A stretch of DNA of 57,692 nucleotides. Source: an uncultured Lachnospiraceae bacterium. Its GTDB lineage: Bacteria > Bacillota > Clostridia > Lachnospirales > Lachnospiraceae. This document shows, piece by piece, positions 16,937-24,822 of this stretch. The first letter of the stretch is position 1. The number at the start of each line of letters is the position of its first letter. The notes under the pieces are model-generated. The model saw only the letters and a program-made list of their open reading frames with translations. It did no database searches and was not told the origin of the DNA. The position numbers and the translations under genes are program-made. Where the stretch lies: assembly GCA_946407765.1 (NCBI GenBank), contig CAMJPD010000003.1, positions 1 through 57,692 of the forward strand, given 5' to 3'.

Positions 16937-18598
16937 TTATGTTACATCAAAAACATTTCCACCAATGAATTCTCTCAATATTGAATTTTTAGGAATCTCA
17001 TCTGCTGGAGCGCCAAGGAAATAGCTTAGGAATCTAAGTAATTCAATTGCTTCATCATATTCTGCAGCATCTGTTGGAACATTAAATAATAATGGTTCTA
17101 CGTACGTCTTAAGAACTGCAAGTTCATATATCAATGCGGAGTTAAAAAATATGTCGGCATTTTCTTGAAAAGGAAATATATTTTCTTCCTCTCCTTTTCT
17201 TACCTTCTTCCACATTTTAAGTGTGTCCAAAACTCCATATCCTCTTGTCCTGTTGTCGCGAACTATTCTTCTTATGAGCCTACAATCGCTTGTAGAAATT
17301 CTATTATGCTCATCTATTGATATAGGAGTTAGGTCAGATATATATATCTTAAATTTTTTCTTACAAAATAAATTCTCATACAATTTATTGTTTAAGCAAT
17401 GTATACCTTCTATAACTAGAATGTCATCATCATCAATTTTAAAAGCGGGACCTTCAAATACTTTTTCGCCCTTTTTAAAGTCGTATCTTGGGAGTACAAT
17501 GCTCTTACCATCTGTGAGTGCATTAATTGTATCTGTGAATAATTTGATATCTACATTATCAATAGATTCAAATTCATACTCACCATTCTCATCTCTTTTA
17601 GTATCTACTCTATTAACAAAAAAATTATCTACTGCAATAGGATGAGTTGTTCTGCCCAGTGCCTTTAAATGAGTTGATAGTCTATGCGAAAATGTCGTCT
17701 TTCCTGAACTTGATGGACCTGCAATTAGAACTACCTTTTCTTGATGGTCAAAAATATATTGTGCAATATTACCTATCTGCCTTTCTTGGTATGCTTCCTG
17801 CATAAGGACAAGATTATTAAATTCTCCCTGTGCAATCTTATCATTGAGCAGCCCCACACAATTCGCATTAAGAGACTTAGACCAATCTGCTGATTTTAAC
17901 TGTGTTGTAAATAAGTTATCAAGCTTCTTCTCCTTTCCTATAATTCCTGGTCTTATCTGGTTAGGGATTAAGAGAAGTAGGCCGCCCTTATAAAATTTAA
18001 TATCATAATATTTTATATATCCAGTATCATACAATAAATATCCATAAAAATATCCAGGGAAATCATCTATTGTATAAACATCAATTTTATTCTTAAGGAG
18101 GTATTTTAATAAAGAAGTCTTTTGTACTATATCATATGATCTAAATATTTCTATTGCATCTTTTCTTGGATAGCTTGTCTTTTCAATTGGTACTTGCTTA
18201 CTTACTACATCGTCAAATATTTTCTTGATTGCATCTACATCTTTTTTTACGACAATATCCTTATTATCCTTATTTCGAACTGAAAAATAGTATCCATCTC
18301 CTAATCTAAATTCTAATTCAAACATGAAGTCATTATTAGGTGAAAAATGTTCATATAATGATTTTAATAATATAAATATGGCTGTGTGAGCATATGCATG
18401 GTAGCCCTGCTTGTCATTAAAAAATATAAAAGAAATATCATCACCATCACGAGCTACAGATCTTAGTTCCTCAAACTTATACTGTGTTTTGACAAGCAAA
18501 ATGTCTTGGTCATAATCTTTCTGAAAATCCTTAGCAATTTCATAGTATGTTATGCCGTCTTTATACTGATATTCTTTTTTATTTATATATACTTTCAT
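16937..18598 (-). CDS. Uridine-kinase-like nucleoside kinase with N-terminal TGS-type domain
   Basis: The 553-residue protein joins an N-terminal TGS-like/threonyl-tRNA-synthetase-like part (about 1-65, MKVYINKKEYQYKDGITYYE; HAYAHTAIFILL near 67-78) to a C-terminal P-loop kinase of the uridine kinase/phosphoribulokinase family: Walker A AGPSSSGKTTF (293-303), VDNFFVNR, and ILVIEGIHCLN. This fusion is widespread in Clostridia but its substrate is not settled. I start it at the ATG at 18598; 18 further codons upstream lie inside the nif3-like gene. It is the last gene of the eleven-gene operon, 1 nt after the nif3-like gene, with no terminator before the convergent gene. Confidence 0.88.
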   Translation of the reverse strand: MKVYINKKEYQYKDGITYYEIAKDFQKDYDQDILLVKTQYKFEELRSVARDGDDISFIFFNDKQGYHAYAHTAIFILLKSLYEHFSPNNDFMFELEFRLGDGYYFSVRNKDNKDIVVKKDVDAIKKIFDDVVSKQVPIEKTSYPRKDAIEIFRSYDIVQKTSLLKYLLKNKIDVYTIDDFPGYFYGYLLYDTGYIKYYDIKFYKGGLLLLIPNQIRPGIIGKEKKLDNLFTTQLKSADWSKSLNANCVGLLNDKIAQGEFNNLVLMQEAYQERQIGNIAQYIFDHQEKVVLIAGPSSSGKTTFSHRLSTHLKALGRTTHPIAVDNFFVNRVDTKRDENGEYEFESIDNVDIKLFTDTINALTDGKSIVLPRYDFKKGEKVFEGPAFKIDDDDILVIEGIHCLNNKLYENLFCKKKFKIYISDLTPISIDEHNRISTSDCRLIRRIVRDNRTRGYGVLDTLKMWKKVRKGEEENIFPFQENADIFFNSALIYELAVLKTYVEPLLFNVPTDAAEYDEAIELLRFLSYFLGAPADEIPKNSILREFIGGNVFDVT

Positions 18599-18599
18599 C

Positions 18600-19487
18600 T
18601 TATAATCCAAGTAAAGATTTAATTTCAGTAACAAAATGCTTTTCAGCATCATAGTGATCTACAAATATACCACTAACTCCTTCTTCATATAGCCAAAGCC
18701 AACTGTCGTGATTGATATCTCCAGTAATGAAAACATCTGCATTTTTTTCTCTTACTGCATGAACTGCACTCTTACCAGAACCTGGACATATTGCAACTCT
18801 TAATATGTCTTTCTTAGTATCATATAGTCTTACATCAGATATATCAAAAGACTGCTGAAGTTTAGATGCAAGAGTTGATAAATCATGTGAAATTGGTAGA
18901 TCACCAATTACTCCAAGTCCATAATCTAGATAATCAAAATTTTGATTCACAAACAACTTATCCTTGAGTATAGGGTTTTTTAAATCTATAACTGTATTTG
19001 CTCCATATTCACTTGCTGCATCACTATTCATAAACGTTGTTCTTAAATTAATATCTATCTTTTCTTTATCTAACTCGCTACATGGAACTTTTTCTATGTA
19101 CTCCGTATTGCTTAGTGATAACTCACTTATATATTTCCTGCACATTCCATATGGAGAGCAGTCATAATTTGTGTGCAAGGCAAAAACAGAAATTCCATTT
19201 TCTATTAATTTCATGATTTTTCTTGAATGGCTATCTTCGTCTGTTATTTTCTTAACACCATCCCAGATGAGAGGGTGGTGTGAGATGATTAAATTTATAT
19301 CCTCAGATATGCAAAAATTCACATCTCTTTCTAAAATATCTACGCATACATATATGCCGGTACATATCTCAGATCTCTTTCCTATTACGAGTCCAGGATT
19401 GTCATATACCTGTGCTGTAACTTCTGGAAAGAGTGCATCTAATTCATTAATTATATCCCCTATTGTAAATACGTTCTTTTGAAACAT
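18600..19487 (-). CDS. Nif3-like/YqfO family dinuclear metal protein
   Basis: The 295-residue protein has the Nif3 metal-site pattern: IISHHPLIWDG (about 64-74), ALHTNYDCSPYG and GDINHDSWLW, then DHYDAEKHF near the end. It is between short forms (about 250) and Bacillus YqfO (about 370), so the central PII-like insert is small or missing. Proposed roles include GTP cyclohydrolase I type 2, but the function is unsettled. In Bacillus yqfO lies next to trmK (yqfN); here it follows the nrdR-trmK fusion by 14 nt, which supports the TrmK assignment. Start ATG at 19487 follows AAAGGAGAA. Confidence 0.92.
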   Translation of the reverse strand: MFQKNVFTIGDIINELDALFPEVTAQVYDNPGLVIGKRSEICTGIYVCVDILERDVNFCISEDINLIISHHPLIWDGVKKITDEDSHSRKIMKLIENGISVFALHTNYDCSPYGMCRKYISELSLSNTEYIEKVPCSELDKEKIDINLRTTFMNSDAASEYGANTVIDLKNPILKDKLFVNQNFDYLDYGLGVIGDLPISHDLSTLASKLQQSFDISDVRLYDTKKDILRVAICPGSGKSAVHAVREKNADVFITGDINHDSWLWLYEEGVSGIFVDHYDAEKHFVTEIKSLLGL

Positions 19488-19501
19488 AGGGTTCTCCTTT
19501 A

Positions 19502-20407
19502 TTACTCAACTACTATATAATTATACCATTTATTGTCATCATAAATCAAAGTCTCTTTAGTGTTCTTGAATTTGTTATCATTTAAAAATTTTCTCAAAAC
19601 TTCGATCTTAGTATGAGGTAATAAAACAAGTTTATTATATTCAAATGGCATAGCATCTTCTAGTATCTTAGCAATCTTCTCTCCACCCATACCTGCAATT
19701 ACTATAGTGCAATTCTTATCAATATCTATTCCACTTAAACCATTGGCCTTTACAAGCTTAATATTTTTTATTTTGGCCTTATCTATATTTTCCTTGGCTT
19801 TCTCAAGAGGTCCATCCTTAACATCTATGGCAATTATCTTATTGGCCATCTTACGCTTAGACATTTCTATATCTATATAAGCATGGTCGCAGCCAACATC
19901 TATGAGTGTATCGCAGCAACCTGCAAGTTCAATAAGTTTTTCAAGTCTATTGGACTTAACAAATGAAATCTTCTTAAGTTCATTGATGAACTCGTCAAGA
20001 TCTTGGAAGTCTTTATATACAGATACAAATCTTATATATGCAACTTGGTCAATATTTTTAAGTATCTCAATTACTATATCGCCGATTTCGATAGAAGTAA
20101 TTTCATTAACATCCTTAAGGTTGATTGCCTTTTCTATCTTATCAACTATTTCCATTATCTTGGCAGATGATAGATTTCTCTTGTGGCATGCTTGGACTAT
20201 ACCTCTTTCTATCTTCTTTCTATCGTATTGTTCTCTGCTACCATCTTTCTTTACTACAAATAAAGGAAGAGTGTCTACTCTTTCATAAGTATTAAATTTT
20301 CTCTGACACCTATTACAAACTCTCTTTCTTTTAATCACAAGACCATCTTCTTGTGTTCGTGTATCAATTACACTTGTGTCGTCACTTTTACAAAAAGGAC
20401 ATTGCAT
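19502..20407 (-). CDS. nrdR-trmK: NrdR-TrmK fusion: RNR repressor joined to tRNA (adenine-22-N1)-methyltransferase
   Basis: One 301-codon frame holds two complete-looking proteins. Residues 1-147 are NrdR, the ATP/dATP-sensing repressor of ribonucleotide reductase genes: a zinc ribbon (Cys3, Cys6, Cys31, Cys34, with RKRVCNRCQRKFNTYER) and an ATP-cone (about 48-138, VVKKDGSREQYDRKKI to IRFVSVYKDFQDLDEF). Residues 152-301 are a TrmK-like methyltransferase: RLEKLIELAGC, SAM loop LIDVGCDHAYI (168-178), IDVKDGPLEKA (194-204), IVIAGMGGEKI (235-245). TrmK methylates A22 of tRNA. The C-terminal coiled-coil of free TrmK (usually about 230 residues) is absent. No stop, Met start or ribosome site lies at the join (about nt 19957). 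It follows ftsQ by 5 nt and precedes nif3. Each half is a confident call; what the fusion does is unknown. Confidence 0.92.
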   Translation of the reverse strand: MQCPFCKSDDTSVIDTRTQEDGLVIKRKRVCNRCQRKFNTYERVDTLPLFVVKKDGSREQYDRKKIERGIVQACHKRNLSSAKIMEIVDKIEKAINLKDVNEITSIEIGDIVIEILKNIDQVAYIRFVSVYKDFQDLDEFINELKKISFVKSNRLEKLIELAGCCDTLIDVGCDHAYIDIEMSKRKMANKIIAIDVKDGPLEKAKENIDKAKIKNIKLVKANGLSGIDIDKNCTIVIAGMGGEKIAKILEDAMPFEYNKLVLLPHTKIEVLRKFLNDNKFKNTKETLIYDDNKWYNYIVVE

Positions 20408-20412
20408 AAATA

Positions 20413-21117
20413 TTACCTCCCAGAATCTTTCTTAAATATATAGCTTTCATTTATCATATTTTCTCTTGCAGTTGATAAATCTAATGTTCCTGCCTTTCCT
20501 TGAAGCTGTGGATAGACTTCAGCTATTATGTTAGCTTGTATTTCTATGTTCCTTGCATCACCCAGTAATACATATATCCTGCCAAGTCTTAAGGTTATGT
20601 CGTTTTCTCCCTTAAATGTTATATTATCAACATTCAAGTCTGCGTTCTGCATCGCCCTAGCAATATTTGCTAACTTATTAAATTCATTCTCGTTCCTAAC
20701 TTCTAACTTCTGTCCTATGACCACATTTTTAAATGAAATTCCTTCTACTATTGGTATTCCTTGTTCTGAATAAGTTTTGGAGTAAGACACCATTCCAGTT
20801 CTATCAAAATACATAAAGCTCGACATGTAGAATATGCAGCCTATAATAGGATTTTCTTCTACAACAATTTGCAAATGAGAAGGCGACAGGACATTTAATT
20901 TATATTTTGCTATATTGGGTATGTCCTTGTGCTTACCGAACATTTCTCCAAACATTATTGCAATTGTTTTTCTTGTATCATTTTCACCTATTATTGCATT
21001 CTTTATATCTTCACTTTCTACACGTTTATTACCTACAACATCTATAGTATCAATCGTGAATGAATTGAGGACAAATCCTATCATCACTAACATCACAACA
21101 ACAATCAGTTTCTTCAT
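20413..21117 (-). CDS. ftsQ: FtsQ/DivIB division protein
   Basis: The 234-residue protein has one N-terminal membrane helix (LIVVVMLVMIGFVLNSF, about 4-20) and then a POTRA domain (IDTIDVVGNKRVESEDIKNAI) and beta domain (VNGF-like MYFDRTGMVSYSK, IPIVEGISF), the layout of FtsQ/DivIB. It bridges FtsL and FtsB-type proteins in the divisome outside the membrane. The cytoplasmic tail is almost absent, unlike many relatives. It lies 3 nt after ftsW and 5 nt before the nrdR-trmK gene; ftsZ and ftsA, usual neighbours downstream, are missing here. Confidence 0.88.
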   Translation of the reverse strand: MKKLIVVVMLVMIGFVLNSFTIDTIDVVGNKRVESEDIKNAIIGENDTRKTIAIMFGEMFGKHKDIPNIAKYKLNVLSPSHLQIVVEENPIIGCIFYMSSFMYFDRTGMVSYSKTYSEQGIPIVEGISFKNVVIGQKLEVRNENEFNKLANIARAMQNADLNVDNITFKGENDITLRLGRIYVLLGDARNIEIQANIIAEVYPQLQGKAGTLDLSTARENMINESYIFKKDSGR

Positions 21118-21120
21118 AAG

Positions 21121-22425
21121 CTATTTTTCTACACCTCTAGATATAGAAAGAACAAGTCCCATCTCTAAAAACAAAACTATACTTGAACTTCCTCCATAAC
21201 TTATAAAAGGAAGAGTTATTCCTGTGTTTGGTATCAAATTCATGCACACTGCAATGTTTAAAAATACTTGAAGGGCAATGTGTGCAAGTATTCCATAGGC
21301 AACTATCGAACCAAAAAATTCTGTCGCATTGATACTGATTTTAAATATTCTATAAAAAATAAATAGAAAAATTATTATTAAAGATATTGCACCAAAAAGT
21401 CCCATCTCTTCTACCAGTATGGCAAATATCATATCGTTTTGAGCTTCTGGCATAACATATTTCTGAATTGATGAACCTAAACCTTTGCCAAGGAAACCGC
21501 CAGAACCAATTGCATATAAACTCTGCATGGTTTGATATGTCTTGTCTACATACTCTGATGGATTTTTCCATGCAAGTATTCTTTCTACTTGATAATTTTT
21601 AATAAGACCTATTTCTGATACTGCCCTAGTTAAAGGTTCTGCAAATACATAAACAAGTCCAGCAACTAATACAAGTAGAACAAAAGGCAAATATCTTTTA
21701 GACACGATGAATGCAATAGAAAATGCAAGAAGTATGACAATAATTCCTGTAGACAAGTTATTAGATACTATAAATATTGCAGGGAAGAGTCCTATCGTAA
21801 GTCCCTTCATAATAGTTTTATGATCATCTAATTTACTATAATTTTTTGTAAAATATGTTGCCATTGCAACTATAACAGCTATTTTTGTAAGCTCTGATGG
21901 TTGAAAAGTAATTCCAAATATATCTATCCATCTTGTAGAACCACGAAAAGCAGAACCGATTATCAATGTTGCAACAACAAATCCTATAGACACAATATAA
22001 AATATATATCCAAATCTATAAACTATCTTATAACTAAATAGGCTTACTATAAACATAATTATTATTCCAACACCCATGAACCCAAGTTGTCTTTCAAATA
22101 AATAACCTGTATTATTATATTCACTTAGAGAATAATAACTTGATGCACTATATAAAATTACAAGGCCAAATATAGTAATAAAAATTATGAGCATAACTAA
22201 GTTGTAATCTATTCCCTGATTTTTCCTAACCTCGGCTATATTATCGCCTCTTTCTTGATTTGCATCAGTATTTATACTAGAGTCAACCGGCGCAGGCATA
22301 TTAATAAAATTTTGATTATTTATAAAATCGAAATTATTTTGATTAGTATCAAAATTATATTGCATATTATTTTGTGCATTGTTTTCGTTAGTATTTGTTT
22401 TATTTTTCTTCTTGTTAAAGAACAT
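21121..22425 (-). CDS. ftsW: SEDS-family FtsW with Asn/Gln-rich N-terminal extension
   Basis: The 434-residue protein has about ten membrane helices and SEDS motifs (RGSTRWIDIFGITFQPSELTK shortened here, NQDMIFAI-like QNDMIFAILVEEMG, and GITLPFISYGGSS). FtsW polymerises lipid II glycan chains at the septum with its partner penicillin-binding protein. Before the first helix (about residue 75) it has a cytoplasmic tail in which I count 18 Asn and 5 Gln in 60 residues; usual FtsW proteins have only 10-20 residues there. It overlaps murD by 1 nt and sits with pbpB and mraY in the division operon. Confidence 0.94.
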   Translation of the reverse strand: MFFNKKKNKTNTNENNAQNNMQYNFDTNQNNFDFINNQNFINMPAPVDSSINTDANQERGDNIAEVRKNQGIDYNLVMLIIFITIFGLVILYSASSYYSLSEYNNTGYLFERQLGFMGVGIIIMFIVSLFSYKIVYRFGYIFYIVSIGFVVATLIIGSAFRGSTRWIDIFGITFQPSELTKIAVIVAMATYFTKNYSKLDDHKTIMKGLTIGLFPAIFIVSNNLSTGIIVILLAFSIAFIVSKRYLPFVLLVLVAGLVYVFAEPLTRAVSEIGLIKNYQVERILAWKNPSEYVDKTYQTMQSLYAIGSGGFLGKGLGSSIQKYVMPEAQNDMIFAILVEEMGLFGAISLIIIFLFIFYRIFKISINATEFFGSIVAYGILAHIALQVFLNIAVCMNLIPNTGITLPFISYGGSSSIVLFLEMGLVLSISRGVEK

Positions 22426-23834
22426 TATAAATAATTAACTTCCTGCTTAAAATCCTTGCCTCTTTCTTCATAACTTGTGTACATATCCCATGAAGCACAG
22501 GCTGGAGATAGTAAAACATATTCACCTGGTGAAGAATACATTGTTGCAAGTTTTACCGCCTCTTTCATATTCTTGGCTCTCACTATTTTAGTAAATCCCA
22601 TGGCAACAGCTGTTTTTTCTATTGCATCTGCTGTCTCCCCCATAAGGACTAATTGCTTTACTTTATTTCCAAATGCAGATATAAAACTTGTATAATTGGA
22701 ATGTTTATCATATCCACCTGCTATAAGAACAATATTTCCTGGTATAGCTTCTATTGCTTTTATTGCAGCATCAGGATTGGTTCCCTTAGAATCGTTATAG
22801 TACTTTACCCCATTTCTCGTACGAACATATTCTATTCTATGTTCTACTGATTTGAAATTAAGTGCTACCGACACACATTTATCATGAGGGACGCCCATTA
22901 GGTGAGCAACTGCAATTGCAGCCATCACATTTTCGTAATTATGTCTACCAAGCAAGATCAAACTGTTTACATTGAGCAAAAACTCTCCTTGGTTTTTATC
23001 CTTACCTGGTGTATCTTTCGTATTGCCCTTACTTCTATAAAATATCTGCTTATCCTTTAAATAATATCCTTCTTCTATTTTATCAATTTGATTAGCATTT
23101 GTAGAATATAAGACAACCTTACATGTAAAGAAGCCTCTTTCATACAATCCTCTTAAAACTTCGTCGTCATAATTTATGACAATGAAATCATCTTCTTTCT
23201 GATTATATGTTATGGCAAGTTTTGTATTAATATAATTTTCAAATGTTTTATGTCTGTCTAAATGATCAGGTGTTAAATTTAGTATGCATGAAACTTTAGG
23301 CCTAAATTTCTGTATTCCTTCTAGTTGGAAACTACTTACTTCAAGAACGGTTCTTGTTTCCTTGGTAGATTCAACTGCCTTTTTCACAAATGGTTCTCCT
23401 ATGTTTCCACACACATGAACGTCCTTAAAATTAGATTTTAGTATTTCTCCTACTAGAGTAGTAACTGTTGTCTTGCCATTAGTTCCTGTAATTGCACAAA
23501 GTTCACCCTTATTCATTACATCACCAAGTTCAATCTCACTCCAGATATCTATTCCCTCGCTTTGAATTAGCTTTACGAAATCGTTATCATATGAAATACC
23601 AGGACTTATAATGCATAAAGAAACGCCATTTAGGTGAGACAGGCTTAGCTTTCCAGAAACATATTCTATATATTCATAACCAACATATCTATTCTTAATT
23701 TCTGCAAAGTCTTGATTAGGGTCGCTATCATAAACAACGACATAAAATCTCTTGCTTATTAAAACATCACATACGGCCTTACCGCTTACGCCTACTCCAA
23801 GAACTATTATTTTTTTATTTGAATTATCTTTCAT
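22425..23834 (-). CDS. murD: UDP-N-acetylmuramoyl-L-alanine--D-glutamate ligase
   Basis: The 469-residue Mur ligase shows the N-terminal Rossmann part (IIVLGVGVSGKAVCDVL), the ATP loop AITGTNGKTTVT, LTPDHLDRHKTFENY and the C-terminal YNDSKGTNPDAAIKAI and LLSPACASWDMY. It adds D-glutamate to UDP-MurNAc-L-alanine in the cytoplasm. The frame can be read from a TTG six codons earlier, inside mraY, but the first ATG (23834) lies 4 nt after the mraY stop and is my choice; neither has a clear ribosome site. Last base is shared with ftsW's start. Confidence 0.95.
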   Translation of the reverse strand: MKDNSNKKIIVLGVGVSGKAVCDVLISKRFYVVVYDSDPNQDFAEIKNRYVGYEYIEYVSGKLSLSHLNGVSLCIISPGISYDNDFVKLIQSEGIDIWSEIELGDVMNKGELCAITGTNGKTTVTTLVGEILKSNFKDVHVCGNIGEPFVKKAVESTKETRTVLEVSSFQLEGIQKFRPKVSCILNLTPDHLDRHKTFENYINTKLAITYNQKEDDFIVINYDDEVLRGLYERGFFTCKVVLYSTNANQIDKIEEGYYLKDKQIFYRSKGNTKDTPGKDKNQGEFLLNVNSLILLGRHNYENVMAAIAVAHLMGVPHDKCVSVALNFKSVEHRIEYVRTRNGVKYYNDSKGTNPDAAIKAIEAIPGNIVLIAGGYDKHSNYTSFISAFGNKVKQLVLMGETADAIEKTAVAMGFTKIVRAKNMKEAVKLATMYSSPGEYVLLSPACASWDMYTSYEERGKDFKQEVNYL

Positions 23835-23838
23835 AACA

Positions 23839-24822
23839 TTAAAAAATTGCAAAATATGAAATTATACAACCAAGTAAAGTAATTATTGCAAACATTAAAA
23901 CAATTTTATTTTCACTAAAACCACATAGCTCAAAATGGTGGTGTACAGGTGCCATCTTAAAAATTCTCTTACCCTTTGTAAGTTTAAAATATGTAACTTG
24001 AATTATTACTGACATTATTTCCATGAAATAAACAAATCCAAATATTGGTATAAGTAATTGAATCTTAAGCATGTAGGCAATTATTCCTACAAAGCTTCCT
24101 AGGAAGAGTGATCCTACATCTCCCATAAATATAGATGCTGGATGTTTATTAAATATTAAAAATGATGACAAGACACCGATCAGTGCAGCACTAAGTATTG
24201 CTATTTCCAGTTTTTCAAATCTGATAGAAACAATTATGAAAAATATCGCTACTATTATAGTAACTACAGAACAGAGCCCATCTATCCCGTCAGTAAAGTT
24301 TACTGCATTATCTGTTCCCACTATGATAAATACCATTATAGGTATTGAAAGTACAGAAAGACTAATAACTTGTTTTGTAAATGGAATAATAATATTATTA
24401 TTTTCCATAAAGACTTTCTCGCTTACATACATAAATATAAATGCAAGCAAAATCTGAAGTGCCAGTTTTAATTTAGGGTGAAGTCCCTTTGTATTCTTAC
24501 CTTTTATCTTGAGGAAATCATCTATTAATCCAATGAGACCAAAACCAATCATAATAATTAATGAAAATGCTGTCTGCCCGTTTAAGAAGAATGGCATAGT
24601 AAGTGCAAGACTTATTAAGAAAACTATACCACCCATAGTAGGAGTTCCTTGCTTAGTTAAGTGAGTTTGTGGCCCATCTTTTCTAACTTCCTGACCAAAT
24701 TTAAGCTTATGAAGCAATGGTCTAGTAAATAGGAATAAAAATGTTGCAAGTAAACCTGGCAGTATAAAAAATATAAAAATAAAGAATGTAGTATTTTTCA
24801 CAAGCTCTGCAGTATTCATCAT
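23839..24822 (-). CDS. mraY: Phospho-N-acetylmuramoyl-pentapeptide transferase
   Basis: The 327-residue membrane enzyme makes lipid I from UDP-MurNAc-pentapeptide and undecaprenyl phosphate. Seen motifs are GTPTMGGIVFL, GLIDDFLKIKGKNTKGL (DDxxK), NFTDGIDGL, FMGDVGSLFLG and the MraY-specific APVHHHFEL. About ten membrane helices and normal length. Start ATG at 24822 (a second ATG follows directly) after GGAGGAA. It overlaps pbpB by 4 nt. Confidence 0.97.
   Translation of the reverse strand: MMNTAELVKNTTFFIFIFFILPGLLATFLFLFTRPLLHKLKFGQEVRKDGPQTHLTKQGTPTMGGIVFLISLALTMPFFLNGQTAFSLIIMIGFGLIGLIDDFLKIKGKNTKGLHPKLKLALQILLAFIFMYVSEKVFMENNNIIIPFTKQVISLSVLSIPIMVFIIVGTDNAVNFTDGIDGLCSVVTIIVAIFFIIVSIRFEKLEIAILSAALIGVLSSFLIFNKHPASIFMGDVGSLFLGSFVGIIAYMLKIQLLIPIFGFVYFMEIMSVIIQVTYFKLTKGKRIFKMAPVHHHFELCGFSENKIVLMFAIITLLGCIISYFAIF

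Noticed and set aside
19940..19970. The nrdR-trmK join as a lost stop codon caused by sequencing error
   Set aside because: The frame is open through the join, no ribosome site or Met start is present for a separate trmK, and both domains are in the same frame; an error cannot be fully excluded without reads.
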